41,865 nucleotides of DNA, from assembly GCA_018435665.1 (NCBI GenBank), contig JAHDND010000169.1, positions 1-41,865 on the forward strand, written 5' to 3'. Below are positions 9,301 through 17,808 of the stretch, piece by piece. The stretch comes from Candidatus Thiosymbion sp. (GTDB taxonomy: Bacteria; Pseudomonadota; Gammaproteobacteria; Chromatiales; Chromatiaceae). The notes beneath the pieces are model-generated. The model was not told where the DNA came from. It worked only from the letters and a program-made list of their open reading frames with translations, and did not search any database. Position numbers and translations under genes: made by a program. Position 1 is the stretch's first letter. Each line of letters starts with the position of its first letter.

Positions 9301-11835
9301 TTAGCGGAGCGGTGGGCTGGGACCCAGTAAATCCTCGATCAGGGCCTTGAGTTGCCCGATGTCGATGGGTTTGCACAAATGGGCGTTCATGCCCGCCGCG
9401 CGAGTTTTCGCGATGTCCTCGGCGAAGGCGTTGGCGGTGAGGGCGATGATGGGGACTTGGGGGTCGAGGGCACGGATCTGGCGCGTGGCCTCGTAGCCGT
9501 CCATGATCGGCATCTGGATGTCCATCAGGATCAGCTCCTGGGGCCGGGCCTGGAACAGGTCCACTGCCTGCCGGCCATTGTCGGCGACCTCGATCGACAG
9601 CCCGGTCTCCTCCAGCAGGCCGCAGATGATCTGTTGATTGATGGCGTTGTCCTCCACCAGCAGGATGCGTCGCCCCGCCAGGCTGATCGCGGCCGCTTGA
9701 GTCGCAGCGGGCCCCGCGGGCTCCACAATCCCAACGGGTGTCCCGGCGGCTGGTGGCCAGGGTGCTCCCGTCCCAACGGACATCGGTTCGGCTGGTGACC
9801 GGGGCGCGGTCGCCTCAACGGACGTCCCGGCGGCCGATGACCCCTCCGCCCCGGCCTCAACGGGCGCCGCAACCTGTTCGGGGCTCCCGCTTAGGGCAGG
9901 CTCCGCGTCGATCTCGAAGTGAAAACAACTGCCCTGGCCCAGGGTACTGTCGACCTCGAGGTGGCCGCCCATGAGCTCGACCAACTGCTTGCTGATGGGC
10001 AGGCCGAGGCCGGTGCCGCCGTAATGGCGGGTCGTGCCGTCATCGGCCTGGGAGAAAGGCTCAAACAGCGCTTGCCGTTGCTCGGGGCTGATGCCGATCC
10101 CGGTGTCCCGCACGGCAAAGCGCAGCCGGCCGGGCGCGCCGGAGGCCGCGCTGAGCCGCACGGTGCCCCGAGGGGTGAATTTGATGGCGTTGCCGAGCAG
10201 GTTGGTGAGGATCTGTTTCAGCCGCAGGGGGTCCCCGCGATACCGGGGCGCCAGGGCGGGAGCGAGATCGACCTCGAGGGCGAGCCCCTTCTCCCGCGCG
10301 CTGATCTCCACCAGGTGCAGCACCTCCTCGACCGCCTGATGCAGCGCGAAGGGCCCCCTTTCGACGACCAGCTTGCCTGCCTCAATCTTGGACAAGTCGA
10401 GGATGTCGTTGAGAATGCCGAGCAGGGAGTGCGCGGAGCGCTCGATCTTGCTCACATAGTCGCGCTGTCGGGCATCGAGGTCGGTCTTCAAGGCCAGTTG
10501 GGCCATGCCGATGATGCCCGCCATGGGCGTGCGGATCTCGTGACTCATGTTGGCCAGGAAGGCGCTCTTGGCCTGATTGGCGGCCTCGGCGGCGGCGCGG
10601 GCCTGGATGACCTCCGCCTCGTAGCGTTTACGATCGGTGATGTCGATCAGCACCCCCTCCCACACCGTCGATCCATCCGGCAGGTCCCGGGGCGAGGACT
10701 CGGCGGAGATCCAGCGCACCTCGCCACCGACGATGACACGGGTCTCGCCAAAGAAGGGCTGTTTGTTGATGAAGGCCGCGGCGTTGAGCTGGACCCAGTG
10801 GTCATAGTCGTCGGGATGGACGCAGGCGAAGGCCTGGAGGGGATCGGTCGCGGCGGTGGCGCGGTCGAGCCCGGTCAGGGCCAGGAAGCGCTCGCTCATG
10901 AAGGAGAACTGGGCCATGGGCGCCCCCGGGGGCAGAACCATGGTGTAGGTCCCGACCGGGATGTTCTCGGTGACCTCGTAGGCGGTGCGCTCCAGGGCCT
11001 GGCGCGCGGATTGCAGGTCCCGCTCGGCCTGTTTGCGCGCCGTGATGTCCACCAGGGCGACCACCAGGCGGTCATCGAGCACGATGGCGTTGAAGAGGGT
11101 GTCGACCACCCGGCCATCCTTGGCGTTGACCTTGAACTCCATCGTCTCCACGCTCCCGGTCTCGGCGATGGCGCGCGCCACCGCCGCATCCCAGACCGCG
11201 AATACCTCCCGCCGGTAGGCTTCATCCGGATAGGCGCGCCGCGCCCAGTCGGCGGTCGTGGCAATGTCCTCCAGGGTATAGCCGTAGGTGTGGATGAAGC
11301 GGTCATTGAGGAAACGGATCCTGGGTTGGGCATCCAGGGTGATGATGGCGATACCGATGGGCAGGGCATCCACCAGGCGGCGCAGCCCCGCCTCCTTGGC
11401 GGCGAGCTCGGCCTCGGTGGCGCGCAGTTGGGCCTCGATGCGCTTGTAGGCACTGATGTCGATCATCACCCCTTCCCAACGCGTCCCCCCGTCGGCGGTT
11501 GCGTGGGGATTGGAGGTGATCGCCACCCAGATCAGTTCCCCCTGGACGAGCAGACGCCCCTCCCAACGCAGGGGCTGGTTCTCGACCAGCGCCTGCTGAT
11601 TGGCCGTGATCATGTGCTCGCGATCGTCCGGATGGATGACCGCGATCGCCAGCCCCTGATCGGCCATGAAGGCCTCGCGGCTCAGGCCGCACATCTCCAG
11701 CCAACGGCTGCTGACGTAGGTGAACTCGGGCCGCCCATCGGGCCGGATCGTGACCTCGTAGGTCCCGACCGGCAGGTGGTCGAGCAGGGTCGGTGTCGTC
11801 GTCGGCAGCGGGGGAGAGGTGCGCGGTCCGGCCAT
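9301..11835 (-). CDS. Hybrid sensor histidine kinase with three PAS domains
   Basis: An 844-residue cytoplasmic signalling protein with no membrane segment. Order: PAS near 15-130 (PAC end [11 protein letters not shown]), PAS near 145-270, PAS near 290-415, a HisKA dimer helix with the phosphorylated His in [16 protein letters not shown], an ATPase domain (N box [14 protein letters not shown]1 DTGIGIS, G2 GGTGLGLPI), a Pro/Ala/Thr-rich linker of about 70 residues and a receiver domain near 730-840 ([11 protein letters not shown], phosphorylated Asp in [31 protein letters not shown]). All catalytic boxes look intact. No output regulator lies beside it, so its partner and signal are unknown. 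Confidence 0.95.
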   Translation of the reverse strand: MAGPRTSPPLPTTTPTLLDHLPVGTYEVTIRPDGRPEFTYVSSRWLEMCGLSREAFMADQGLAIAVIHPDDREHMITANQQALVENQPLRWEGRLLVQGELIWVAITSNPHATADGGTRWEGVMIDISAYKRIEAQLRATEAELAAKEAGLRRLVDALPIGIAIITLDAQPRIRFLNDRFIHTYGYTLEDIATTADWARRAYPDEAYRREVFAVWDAAVARAIAETGSVETMEFKVNAKDGRVVDTLFNAIVLDDRLVVALVDITARKQAERDLQSARQALERTAYEVTENIPVGTYTMVLPPGAPMAQFSFMSERFLALTGLDRATAATDPLQAFACVHPDDYDHWVQLNAAAFINKQPFFGETRVIVGGEVRWISAESSPRDLPDGSTVWEGVLIDITDRKRYEAEVIQARAAAEAANQAKSAFLANMSHEIRTPMAGIIGMAQLALKTDLDARQRDYVSKIERSAHSLLGILNDILDLSKIEAGKLVVERGPFALHQAVEEVLHLVEISAREKGLALEVDLAPALAPRYRGDPLRLKQILTNLLGNAIKFTPRGTVRLSAASGAPGRLRFAVRDTGIGISPEQRQALFEPFSQADDGTTRHYGGTGLGLPISKQLVELMGGHLEVDSTLGQGSCFHFEIDAEPALSGSPEQVAAPVEAGAEGSSAAGTSVEATAPRSPAEPMSVGTGAPWPPAAGTPVGIVEPAGPAATQAAAISLAGRRILLVEDNAINQQIICGLLEETGLSIEVADNGRQAVDLFQARPQELILMDIQMPIMDGYEATRQIRALDPQVPIIALTANAFAEDIAKTRAAGMNAHLCKPIDIGQLKALIEDLLGPSPPLR

Positions 11836-12016
11836 AGGGTTCCCGTGAAGCTGATGCTGCCGGGAGTATATGAAATTTCCCGCTCATTTGGGCCAAGTCG
11901 AGCGTTGCCCGCGGTGATGGCTGTTGCCTACTGGACCTGCTTGTCACGGACCTCACCAGCACATTGAAAAAGGGTTATTGAGGCCGAGCCACGGGTCGCG
12001 GGAAATCCGCCCAGGA

Positions 12017-14155
12017 TCAGGGGACCTTAGTCTCTGCATTCCGCGCCCCGGCCAGGGCATGGACCAGGATGCCCATGGTGGTGCCGTTGTGGAGCAGGGC
12101 GCTGGCCACCGGGGACAGCCAGCCGGTCATGGCCCCGGCGAGGATGGCGGTGTTGATGCCGACCGCCAGGTTGAAGTTGGTGCGGATCAGGTGCATGGTG
12201 CGGGCCGCCGTCTCCCGGGCATCCGCCAGGCGGATCAGGTGGTCGTCCAGCAGGACGATGTCGGCGGTGGCCCGGGCCAGATCGGCGCCGCGGGGCATGG
12301 CGATGCCCACGTCCGCCGCCACCAGGGCCGGGCCGTCGTTGACGCCGTCGCCGACGAAGGCCACCCGCCGGCCCTGGTCCCGGAGTTCCTGGACGATGCG
12401 CGCCTTGTCCTCCGGGGCCATCTCGGCATGGACCTCGTCCAGGCCTAGCTCCGCGGCCAGGGCCTCGGCCTTGGCGCGGCGGTCGCCGGAGATCAACACC
12501 AGGCGTTCGATGCCGAGCCCGCGCAGCCGTTCCAGGGTGGCGCGGGCGTCGGCGCGCAAGGTGTCGCGCAGGGCGATCAGGCCCAGGGGACCGCGGTCGT
12601 CGGCGACGAAGAGCAGGATGCGGCCTTCCTCCTGAAGGGCGACGATGCGCGCCTCGTAGGCGCCGAAGTGGATGCCCTGGTGTTCCTCCAGGTAATGGCG
12701 GCTGCCGATGACCACCCGCTCGCCCTCGACCTCGGCGGTCATGCCGTGGGCCACCAGATAGTCGACCTCGCCGTGGGAGATATGCTGGAGGTCCCGCTCC
12801 CGGGCCGCCTCCACCACCGCCTGGGCCACCGGGTGGCTGGCGTGTTCCTCCACCGAGGCCACCAGGGCCAGGAGTTTGGTCTCGTCGCCGGCGTCTGGGC
12901 GCAGCACCACCACCTCGGTGACCGTCAACTCGCTGTGGGTGAGGGTGCCGGTCTTGTCGAACACGACCGTGTCCACGGCGGCGAGGTGTTCGATGGCCTC
13001 GCCGCCCTTCATCAAGACCCCGTGACGGGCGGCGGCGACCATGCCTGACTTGAAGGCGATGGGGGTGCCGAGCTTGAGGGCGCAGGAGTAGTCCACCAAC
13101 AGCACCGACTCCAGGCGCCGCAGGTCCCGGGTCAGGGCATAGGCCAGGCCGCCGGTGACCAGGGTGATGTAGACCCGCTTGTCGGCCAGGTCGTCCGCCA
13201 GGCGCTGGGTCTGGGAACGCTTCCCCAGGGACTCGCGGACGAAACGAGAAACGCGGGCGGTGGTGGTCTCCTCGCCGACCTGGGTGGCCGCGATGCGCAG
13301 CCGTCCTTCCACCACCAGGCTGCCGGCCACCACCCGGCGCGGGGCCTCCTTGCGCACCGGCACTTGCTCGCCGGTGACGGCGGCCTGGTTGACCAGGGCC
13401 GTGCCCTCCAGGACGCGGCCATCCACCGGGATCTGCTCGCCGACGCCCACCACGACGACCTCGCCCTCCCGCACCTCCAGACCGGGGACCTGAATCAGTT
13501 CGCCCTCCCGCTCCACCCAGGCCAGGGTTGGCTCGGGGCGCAGCAGGCGCCGCAGCATGCGGTCGGACTGACGGGCGGTGCGCCGTTCCAGGTACTCGCC
13601 CAAGGCCAGCAGCAGCCCGGTGAGGTTGGCGGTGTAGTGCTCGCCGCGGGCGGCGGAGAGGCCCACCGCCACCGCGTCCAGGACCTCCACCTTGATCCCC
13701 GAGGTGACCAGGGTTTCCGCACCCTTGCCCAGGGTCGAACCCAGGTTGACGAAGGTCACCAGCTTCTGGGCCCCCGGGGTCAGGAGGGGCAGCACGGCCA
13801 GGGTGGCCAGGCTGCGGGCGATGGGGACGATGTCTTCATCCTCATCCTCGCCACCCTCTCCCGGGGTCAGCGGCAGACTGGCGCCGGGATCGAAGGCCCC
13901 CAGCCGCGCCAGGACCCGCGCCCGGGTGGCAGTATCCCGGTCATGCTCCACCACCAGGGACCGGGCCGACCGATTGATCCGGACCGCCTGGACCCCCGCG
14001 GTTCCCTCCATCCAGGTCTCCAGGTAGGCCGGGTCCAGACTGGGCTGACCCAGAACGGGCAGACGCAGGCGCAGGCGACCGGGGACCTCGTGAACGAGGG
14101 TGAAGGGCAGGGGAGGGGGCTGGCCGGGACCCGGCGCGGGGACGGGGTGATTCAT
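12017..14155 (-). CDS. fezB: P1B-6-type metal ATPase, FezB-like
   Basis: A 712-residue metal-pumping P-type ATPase. It has TGE at 261-263 (actuator), the phosphorylated Asp400 in DKTGTLTHSE, the HP pair at 441-442 (EEHASHPVAQA), GDGVNDGPAL near 602 and the membrane motif YSCALKLGTP (SCA, 357-359), which defines the P1B-6 subgroup. The N-terminal HMA-like domain has no CxxC and instead carries VHEVPGRLRLRLP (PGR at 25-27). An acidic run EDEDED follows near 103-108. The small HMA-like protein at 17421 shares the PGRhRhR motif. ATPases of this subgroup with this N-terminus are the marker of ferrosome clusters (FezB), where they are thought to load iron. It lies 224 bp after the preceding gene, so it may have its own transcript. 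The symbol is by similarity only. Confidence 0.85.
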   Translation of the reverse strand: MNHPVPAPGPGQPPPLPFTLVHEVPGRLRLRLPVLGQPSLDPAYLETWMEGTAGVQAVRINRSARSLVVEHDRDTATRARVLARLGAFDPGASLPLTPGEGGEDEDEDIVPIARSLATLAVLPLLTPGAQKLVTFVNLGSTLGKGAETLVTSGIKVEVLDAVAVGLSAARGEHYTANLTGLLLALGEYLERRTARQSDRMLRRLLRPEPTLAWVEREGELIQVPGLEVREGEVVVVGVGEQIPVDGRVLEGTALVNQAAVTGEQVPVRKEAPRRVVAGSLVVEGRLRIAATQVGEETTTARVSRFVRESLGKRSQTQRLADDLADKRVYITLVTGGLAYALTRDLRRLESVLLVDYSCALKLGTPIAFKSGMVAAARHGVLMKGGEAIEHLAAVDTVVFDKTGTLTHSELTVTEVVVLRPDAGDETKLLALVASVEEHASHPVAQAVVEAARERDLQHISHGEVDYLVAHGMTAEVEGERVVIGSRHYLEEHQGIHFGAYEARIVALQEEGRILLFVADDRGPLGLIALRDTLRADARATLERLRGLGIERLVLISGDRRAKAEALAAELGLDEVHAEMAPEDKARIVQELRDQGRRVAFVGDGVNDGPALVAADVGIAMPRGADLARATADIVLLDDHLIRLADARETAARTMHLIRTNFNLAVGINTAILAGAMTGWLSPVASALLHNGTTMGILVHALAGARNAETKVP

Positions 14156-14332
14156 GAGCTGAGGGGACTGACTTATCGGATTAGGGCGGATTTATCGTCT
14201 TCGCCTCTCAATTTTCGGTTTTCCGACCCTCCCTTATCGAGGCCGAAAACTGAAATGCGTTGGGTAACTCTCTGACCAAGGCCACGATTGGCCTGATCTG
14301 TCACTCGTGAATGCCGGGAGGGCCGGGGAACT

Positions 14333-14358
14333 CTGCCTCAGGGTCACCCCTGAGGCAG
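14333..14358 (-). terminator. Strong hairpin inside the fez-like locus
   Basis: CTGCCTCAGGG and CCCTGAGGCAG form a perfect 11-bp stem around TCAC. It sits 22 bases past the stop of the upstream low-complexity gene and before the ATPase gene. No T-run follows on the minus strand, so it may be an attenuator, processing site or message stabiliser rather than a full terminator. Confidence 0.5.
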
Positions 14359-14379
14359 ACGATTGGCTGCCAGCCGGCT

Positions 14380-15147
14380 TCAGGTTTCCGGGTGGGCCGC
14401 GGCGCGGATCTCGGCCTCGGCGTCCTGGAAGCGCTCCTTGAGCTCCGCTACCCCGCCCTGGACCAGGGTCCAGACCTTGACCGTACCCTTGATGACCGCG
14501 CGCTGGACCTGATCGTTGGTCAGCAGGTAGGCCGCCGCCCCGCCAATCACCAGGCCCTTGAGGAAGCGACTGCTGGTAAGGGAGGAGAGCAGGGAGCTGT
14601 CCGCGGACGCCGGGGCGACATTGGCCATGGCGTAGCCGCCCATGGGCATTGCCATTGGTGCCCCCATCGGCATCCCCATGGGCGCACCCAGCGGATAGCC
14701 TCCCGGGGAATGCGCGACAGCCCCATAGGTGCCGCCGGCCGGGGAGACGGCACCCTGAGGCGCGTAGCCATAGCCCGGGGCTTGATACTGGCCCGGTTTG
14801 GGGTAGGAGGCGTGCGGGACGGACTGGCCCGGCAGGGGATGGAAGCCGCCTTGCTGCTGACCCTGATAAAAGGCCTGTGCGCCCATGGCGCCTTGGCCAT
14901 ACTGGCCCTGGCTTTGGCTTTGGCTTTGGCTTTGGCCTTGGGGTTGACCTTGAGGGTACCAAGCCCCTTGCTGCTGACCCTGGTAGGAGGCATGGTCACC
15001 CATGGCGGCCTGGCCGTATCGGCCCTGGCCTCCGGGTTGGCCTTGTGGTTAGAACTGGGGCTGAAACTGGGGTTGGGGCTGGAACTGGGCCGGGCGAAGG
15101 TTAGCGACGCCCTGAGGCGCGAAGGGGGTAGCGTAGGGGGCATTCAT
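14380..15147 (-). pseudogene. Gln/Gly/Pro-rich membrane-tail protein with premature stop
   Basis: The frame begins at an ATG (first base 15147) that overlaps the upstream TGA as ATGA. It reads MNAPYATPFAPQGVANLRPA, then a Gln/Pro/Phe-rich run, then TAA at 15051-15049 (codon 33), and continues in frame with the same composition (PQGQPGGQGRYGQAAMGDH). One C-to-T change from CAA to TAA explains it. Without it the product has 255 residues: a low-complexity N-terminus with a QSQSQSQ run and Met/Gly/Pro stretches, then FLKGLVIGGAAAYLLTNDQ and an amphipathic tail (GVAELKERFQDAEAEI). This helix matches FWKGALVGAAAVLLLTNESL in the protein at 16153-17340. A 207-residue product could restart at 15003, but its ribosome site is weak. 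Confidence 0.75.
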
Positions 15148-15569
15148 GCGACTTGCTCCACGTCGGTCTGACCGGCGGGCTTCTCATGGCCCTGGTCCGT
15201 CTGGGCACGGGTGATCTGGTTCAGGGCATACATCACCGCCGTGCCAGTGGCGAGGGTGGCAAGCAGGGAGAGGGTCGGCGAGGAGCGGAACTGGGAGGCC
15301 ACCAGGCCGGCGGTCCCGGCGGCCAGGCCGGCGGCCAGGCTAGCCTTGAGGGTGGCGGTGATGGCCGTCGCCGGATCGACTTCCTGATCCTGATAGCGGC
15401 GCAGGTTCTGGGCCCCGGCACCGCAGGCCCCCACCACCGCCCCGACCTTGGCGAGTTGCCAGGCGCTGTTCAGGGGAGCGGCGGCATAACCGGAGTAGGC
15501 GGAATAGCTGGGGTAGCTGGAATAGCCGGATTGATAGCCAGGGTAATTGGCGGGATAGTGACTGGACAT
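15144..15569 (-). CDS. Small hydrophobic fez-like membrane protein (141 aa)
   Basis: A Tyr/Ser/Gly-rich N-terminus (MSSHYPANYPGYQSGYSSYP) is followed by three small-residue hydrophobic segments near 39-53 (LAKVGAVVGACGAGA), 77-95 (LAAGLAAGTAGLVASQ) and 100-118 (LSLLATLATGTAVMYAL), then a polar tail. CAGGAG lies 7 bases before the ATG. It is a paralogue of the 132-residue protein at 15762-16160: QLAKVGAVVGA...QNL aligns with HLALLGAVVGG...RNL, and the last helices also match. Hydrophobic Gly/Ala-rich proteins of this size are typical of organelle-forming clusters. Inferred role: a structural protein of the compartment membrane. Confidence 0.75.
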   Translation of the reverse strand: MSSHYPANYPGYQSGYSSYPSYSAYSGYAAAPLNSAWQLAKVGAVVGACGAGAQNLRRYQDQEVDPATAITATLKASLAAGLAAGTAGLVASQFRSSPTLSLLATLATGTAVMYALNQITRAQTDQGHEKPAGQTDVEQVA

Positions 15570-15573
15570 GAGG

Positions 15574-15765
15574 TTACTCCTGATCCGTTGTGGGTTGCTT
15601 GGGGGTGCGACTGGTGGCGGCCCCGCCCGGGGGCGCCGGTACCAGCGAACGTTGGAACAGGCCCTTGAGGAGCAGCGCCAGGGCCGCGCCCACGATGAGA
15701 CCGCCGGCCAAGTCGAAGAGATTTTTGTTCACCCCATGGTGATACTGATGGCCGTGATCGCTCAT
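15574..15765 (-). CDS. Single-helix membrane protein (63 aa) of the fez-like locus
   Basis: A His-rich start (MSDHGHQYHHG) that could touch metal, one membrane helix near 18-36 (LAGGLIVGAALALLLKG), and a Pro/Thr-rich tail. The helix resembles KGALVGAAAVLLLTN and KGLVIGGAAAYLLTN of the two low-complexity proteins in this locus. Its ATG overlaps the upstream stop as ATGA, and its TAA abuts the ribosome site of the next gene, so it belongs to one coupled set. No known family is recognised. Confidence 0.75.
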   Translation of the reverse strand: MSDHGHQYHHGVNKNLFDLAGGLIVGAALALLLKGLFQRSLVPAPPGGAATSRTPKQPTTDQE

Positions 15766-16160
15766 GCGGTCTTCCCGGGGGCGAAACGGCCCAGGGCGAA
15801 GAGCGCCGCGGCGGAAGTGGCGAACAGGATCCCCAGGCGCAGGGGGCCCTGCTCGGTGATGGCCGCCGCGGCGGCCCCCGCCAGGGCGGTGGCGACCCCG
15901 GCGCTGAGGGCGGTGCGGCCCACCTCGGTCAGGGCACGGGTGGCCGGCAACTCGCCCAGCAGCATGGGGTCCAGGTTACGCGCCGTGGCGACCGCGCCAC
16001 CCACCACCGCGCCGAGGAGGGCGAGGTGGGCGAGTTGGGCGCAGCCATCCGGGCGGGGCAGGGTGGCGAGGGGATAGCCCGGGTTGCCCAGACCATAGGG
16101 GGCGTAACCGCCCCCGATCGTGGGGACCGGGAGGCTCGCGGGGTAATAGTCGTTACTCAT
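15762..16160 (-). CDS. Small hydrophobic fez-like membrane protein (132 aa)
   Basis: The start at 16160 (MSNDYYPASLPVPTIGGGYA) is set by a GGGGGGGAGG run 7 bases before it and by an 8-base overlap with the end of the upstream gene (ATGAGTAA). A Tyr/Gly/Pro-rich N-terminus leads into three Ala/Gly-rich hydrophobic segments (LAHLALLGAVVGGAVATA, ALSAGVATALAGAAAAAI, LGILFATSAAALFALG). It is a paralogue of the 141-residue protein at 15144-15569. Likely an integral protein of an internal membrane. Confidence 0.75.
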   Translation of the reverse strand: MSNDYYPASLPVPTIGGGYAPYGLGNPGYPLATLPRPDGCAQLAHLALLGAVVGGAVATARNLDPMLLGELPATRALTEVGRTALSAGVATALAGAAAAAITEQGPLRLGILFATSAAALFALGRFAPGKTA

Positions 16161-17340
16161 GGCCAGCCTCCCCCCCGGCCGCCCCCGCTTCGGCGCCACC
16201 ACCGCCAAACATCTGGCTCATCTTGTCCTTGGCCTTGGCCCCGGTGCTGAAGAGGGCCTGCTGGAGGCTCTCGTTGGTCAGCAGCAAGACCGCCGCCGCA
16301 CCCACCAGGGCGCCCTTCCAGAAGTCCGTATCACTGAAGTCGAGCATTTTGGTCAGACTGGACAGGCCATTGCCGCCGCTGGCGATCTCCGCCACCAGGT
16401 CGTTCATCCCGGCCCCATGCCGCGCACCGGCACCCTGGCCCCCGCCAATGCCCCCACCATAACCCTGGCTCTGGCCCGGACCATAAGCCTGACCGCCCAT
16501 GGCGCCCTGGCCGGGGTGGACCATGGCCTCGGGGGGATAGCCACCCAGCCCCGCGGCGGCGAATTGGGCATAGGGGACAGGGCCGGGCATCCCATGGCTG
16601 GCCATACCCGCCTCGTAGTAGCCGGGCATGGCTGACTGGGCGGGCCCCGCGGCCAATCCGGGAGCGAACCCGGGCGCGAACCCGGGCGGGTAGCCAGCGG
16701 GTGATGGGGGATAGTTTCCGGCGGCCGGGTGATAACCAGCCGGTGCATAACCCGGCTGTGCATAGCCCGGGGATGCATAGCCCGGGGATGCATAGCCCGC
16801 CGGAACATAACCCGGTGATGCGTAGCCCGCCAGTGCATAGCCCGGCGGCGCATAGCCCGCCGGGGCACAGCCGGCCTGAGCATAGCCCCCGGGGATACCC
16901 TGGGCAGTCGCCTGGTAATACCCTGGTCCCGCCGGGCCCTCGTATCCGCCCTGACTGTAGCCCTGGCCCTGGCCTTCTGGTTGTCCCGGCGCGTAGCCTT
17001 GGCCCATGGCGCCCTGTTGGCCCTGCCCCCCTTCCTGACCGCCATTCATGCCCTGTCCGGCTAGACCATAACCCTGTCCACCAGATATACCCTGTCCCTG
17101 CGGGCCGGAACCCGGTCCGCCAGACTTGCCCTGACCCTCCTGACCATAGGCCGGTCTGCCAGAACTGCCTTGACCCTCCTGACCATGGGCCGATCCGCCA
17201 GAACTGCCCTGGCCCTCCTGGCCATACCCTCTGCCGCCGGCCAGGCCCTGGTTGCCCCAGCCCCCGCCGGCGCCCATGCCGCTGCCTTCGCGTGCCTGGC
17301 CCTGGGTCTGGCCGAAGGGGCCCGATTGGTTTTCGCTCAT
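16153..17340 (-). CDS. Gly/Gln-rich protein with GYA repeats and membrane tail (395 aa)
   Basis: The start at 17340 (MSENQSGPFGQTQGQ) has AGGAG 9 bases before it. Residues about 10-150 are Gly/Gln/Ser-rich with repeated GQEGQGSSG-type blocks. About 165-260 holds a run of degenerate five-residue repeats of the form (A/P)(P/S)GYA, such as APPGYALAGYASPGYVPAGY. The C-terminal ~95 residues are different: MNDLVAEIASGG, DFWKGALVGAAAVLLLTN (membrane helix), SLQQALFSTGAKAKDKMSQM and a Gly/Ala tail. The last part is shared with the broken gene at 14380-15147. Tyr/Gly-rich disordered regions of this sort can condense or coat membranes, so a scaffold role is possible, but this is inference. Confidence 0.8.
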   Translation of the reverse strand: MSENQSGPFGQTQGQAREGSGMGAGGGWGNQGLAGGRGYGQEGQGSSGGSAHGQEGQGSSGRPAYGQEGQGKSGGPGSGPQGQGISGGQGYGLAGQGMNGGQEGGQGQQGAMGQGYAPGQPEGQGQGYSQGGYEGPAGPGYYQATAQGIPGGYAQAGCAPAGYAPPGYALAGYASPGYVPAGYASPGYASPGYAQPGYAPAGYHPAAGNYPPSPAGYPPGFAPGFAPGLAAGPAQSAMPGYYEAGMASHGMPGPVPYAQFAAAGLGGYPPEAMVHPGQGAMGGQAYGPGQSQGYGGGIGGGQGAGARHGAGMNDLVAEIASGGNGLSSLTKMLDFSDTDFWKGALVGAAAVLLLTNESLQQALFSTGAKAKDKMSQMFGGGGAEAGAAGGEAGHE

Positions 17341-17420
17341 GGTGCAGTCTCCTGATTGAACGTGAATTTTTTTGAAGTTAAAAGAGGGTTGCCAAGGACT
17401 GGCCTGGGGTCGTTCCGCAT

Positions 17421-17765
17421 TCAGCCCGCGCCCTGAAGCAGTTGACCGATGACGGCCCTGGCCTCGGCCTCGCCACCGTGGAGCAGCACCTGCCACAGAC
17501 CCGGGGCGAGCCGGTTAGGGTCGTATTCGATGATCACAGTGGCGGCGGCGGCATTGACGCGCACGTCCTGGATGCCGTGGCTGCTGGCGAGGACCCCTTT
17601 CACGGCACCCAGGTCGAATTCGCGGATCTGGTTGAGGAGCGAGCCCGCGACCCGCAGGCGAATCCGTCCCGGCAACTGGTGGACGATGGAGAGATGTTGG
17701 CGCAGGGTCAGCAGTTGCCCGATGGCCTGGTGACTGGCTTGGGGATTGGCCGCGGTTAGAGACAT
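17421..17765 (-). CDS. HMA-like protein with LPGRIRLR motif (114 aa)
   Basis: An N-terminal polar helix is followed by SIVHQLPGRIRLRVAG (PGR at 32-34) and an HMA-like fold (GIQDVRVNAAAATVIIEYDP). It lacks the CxxC of true metallochaperones, so it probably does not bind soft metals by thiols. The ATPase at 12017-14155 has the same motif (VHEVPGRLRLR) at its N-terminus. HMA-like proteins with this motif accompany P1B-6 ATPases in ferrosome clusters. It lies 43 bp after feoB in the same direction. AGAGG stands about 11 bases before the ATG. Confidence 0.8.
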   Translation of the reverse strand: MSLTAANPQASHQAIGQLLTLRQHLSIVHQLPGRIRLRVAGSLLNQIREFDLGAVKGVLASSHGIQDVRVNAAAATVIIEYDPNRLAPGLWQVLLHGGEAEARAVIGQLLQGAG

Positions 17766-17808
17766 AACGCTGAAGACCTCTGGTAATAAGATTACGGGTT
17801 CATCTGGC

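Noticed and set aside
9919..11967. 682-residue open frame on the plus strand
   Set aside because: It is opposite the hybrid histidine kinase, Gly/Val/Asp-rich nonsense typical of high-GC antisense frames.
14380..17340. A magnetosome (mam) gene cluster
   Set aside because: The small Gly/Ala-rich membrane proteins recall MamC-like proteins, but no MamA, MamB, MamE, MamK or other core mam gene is present.
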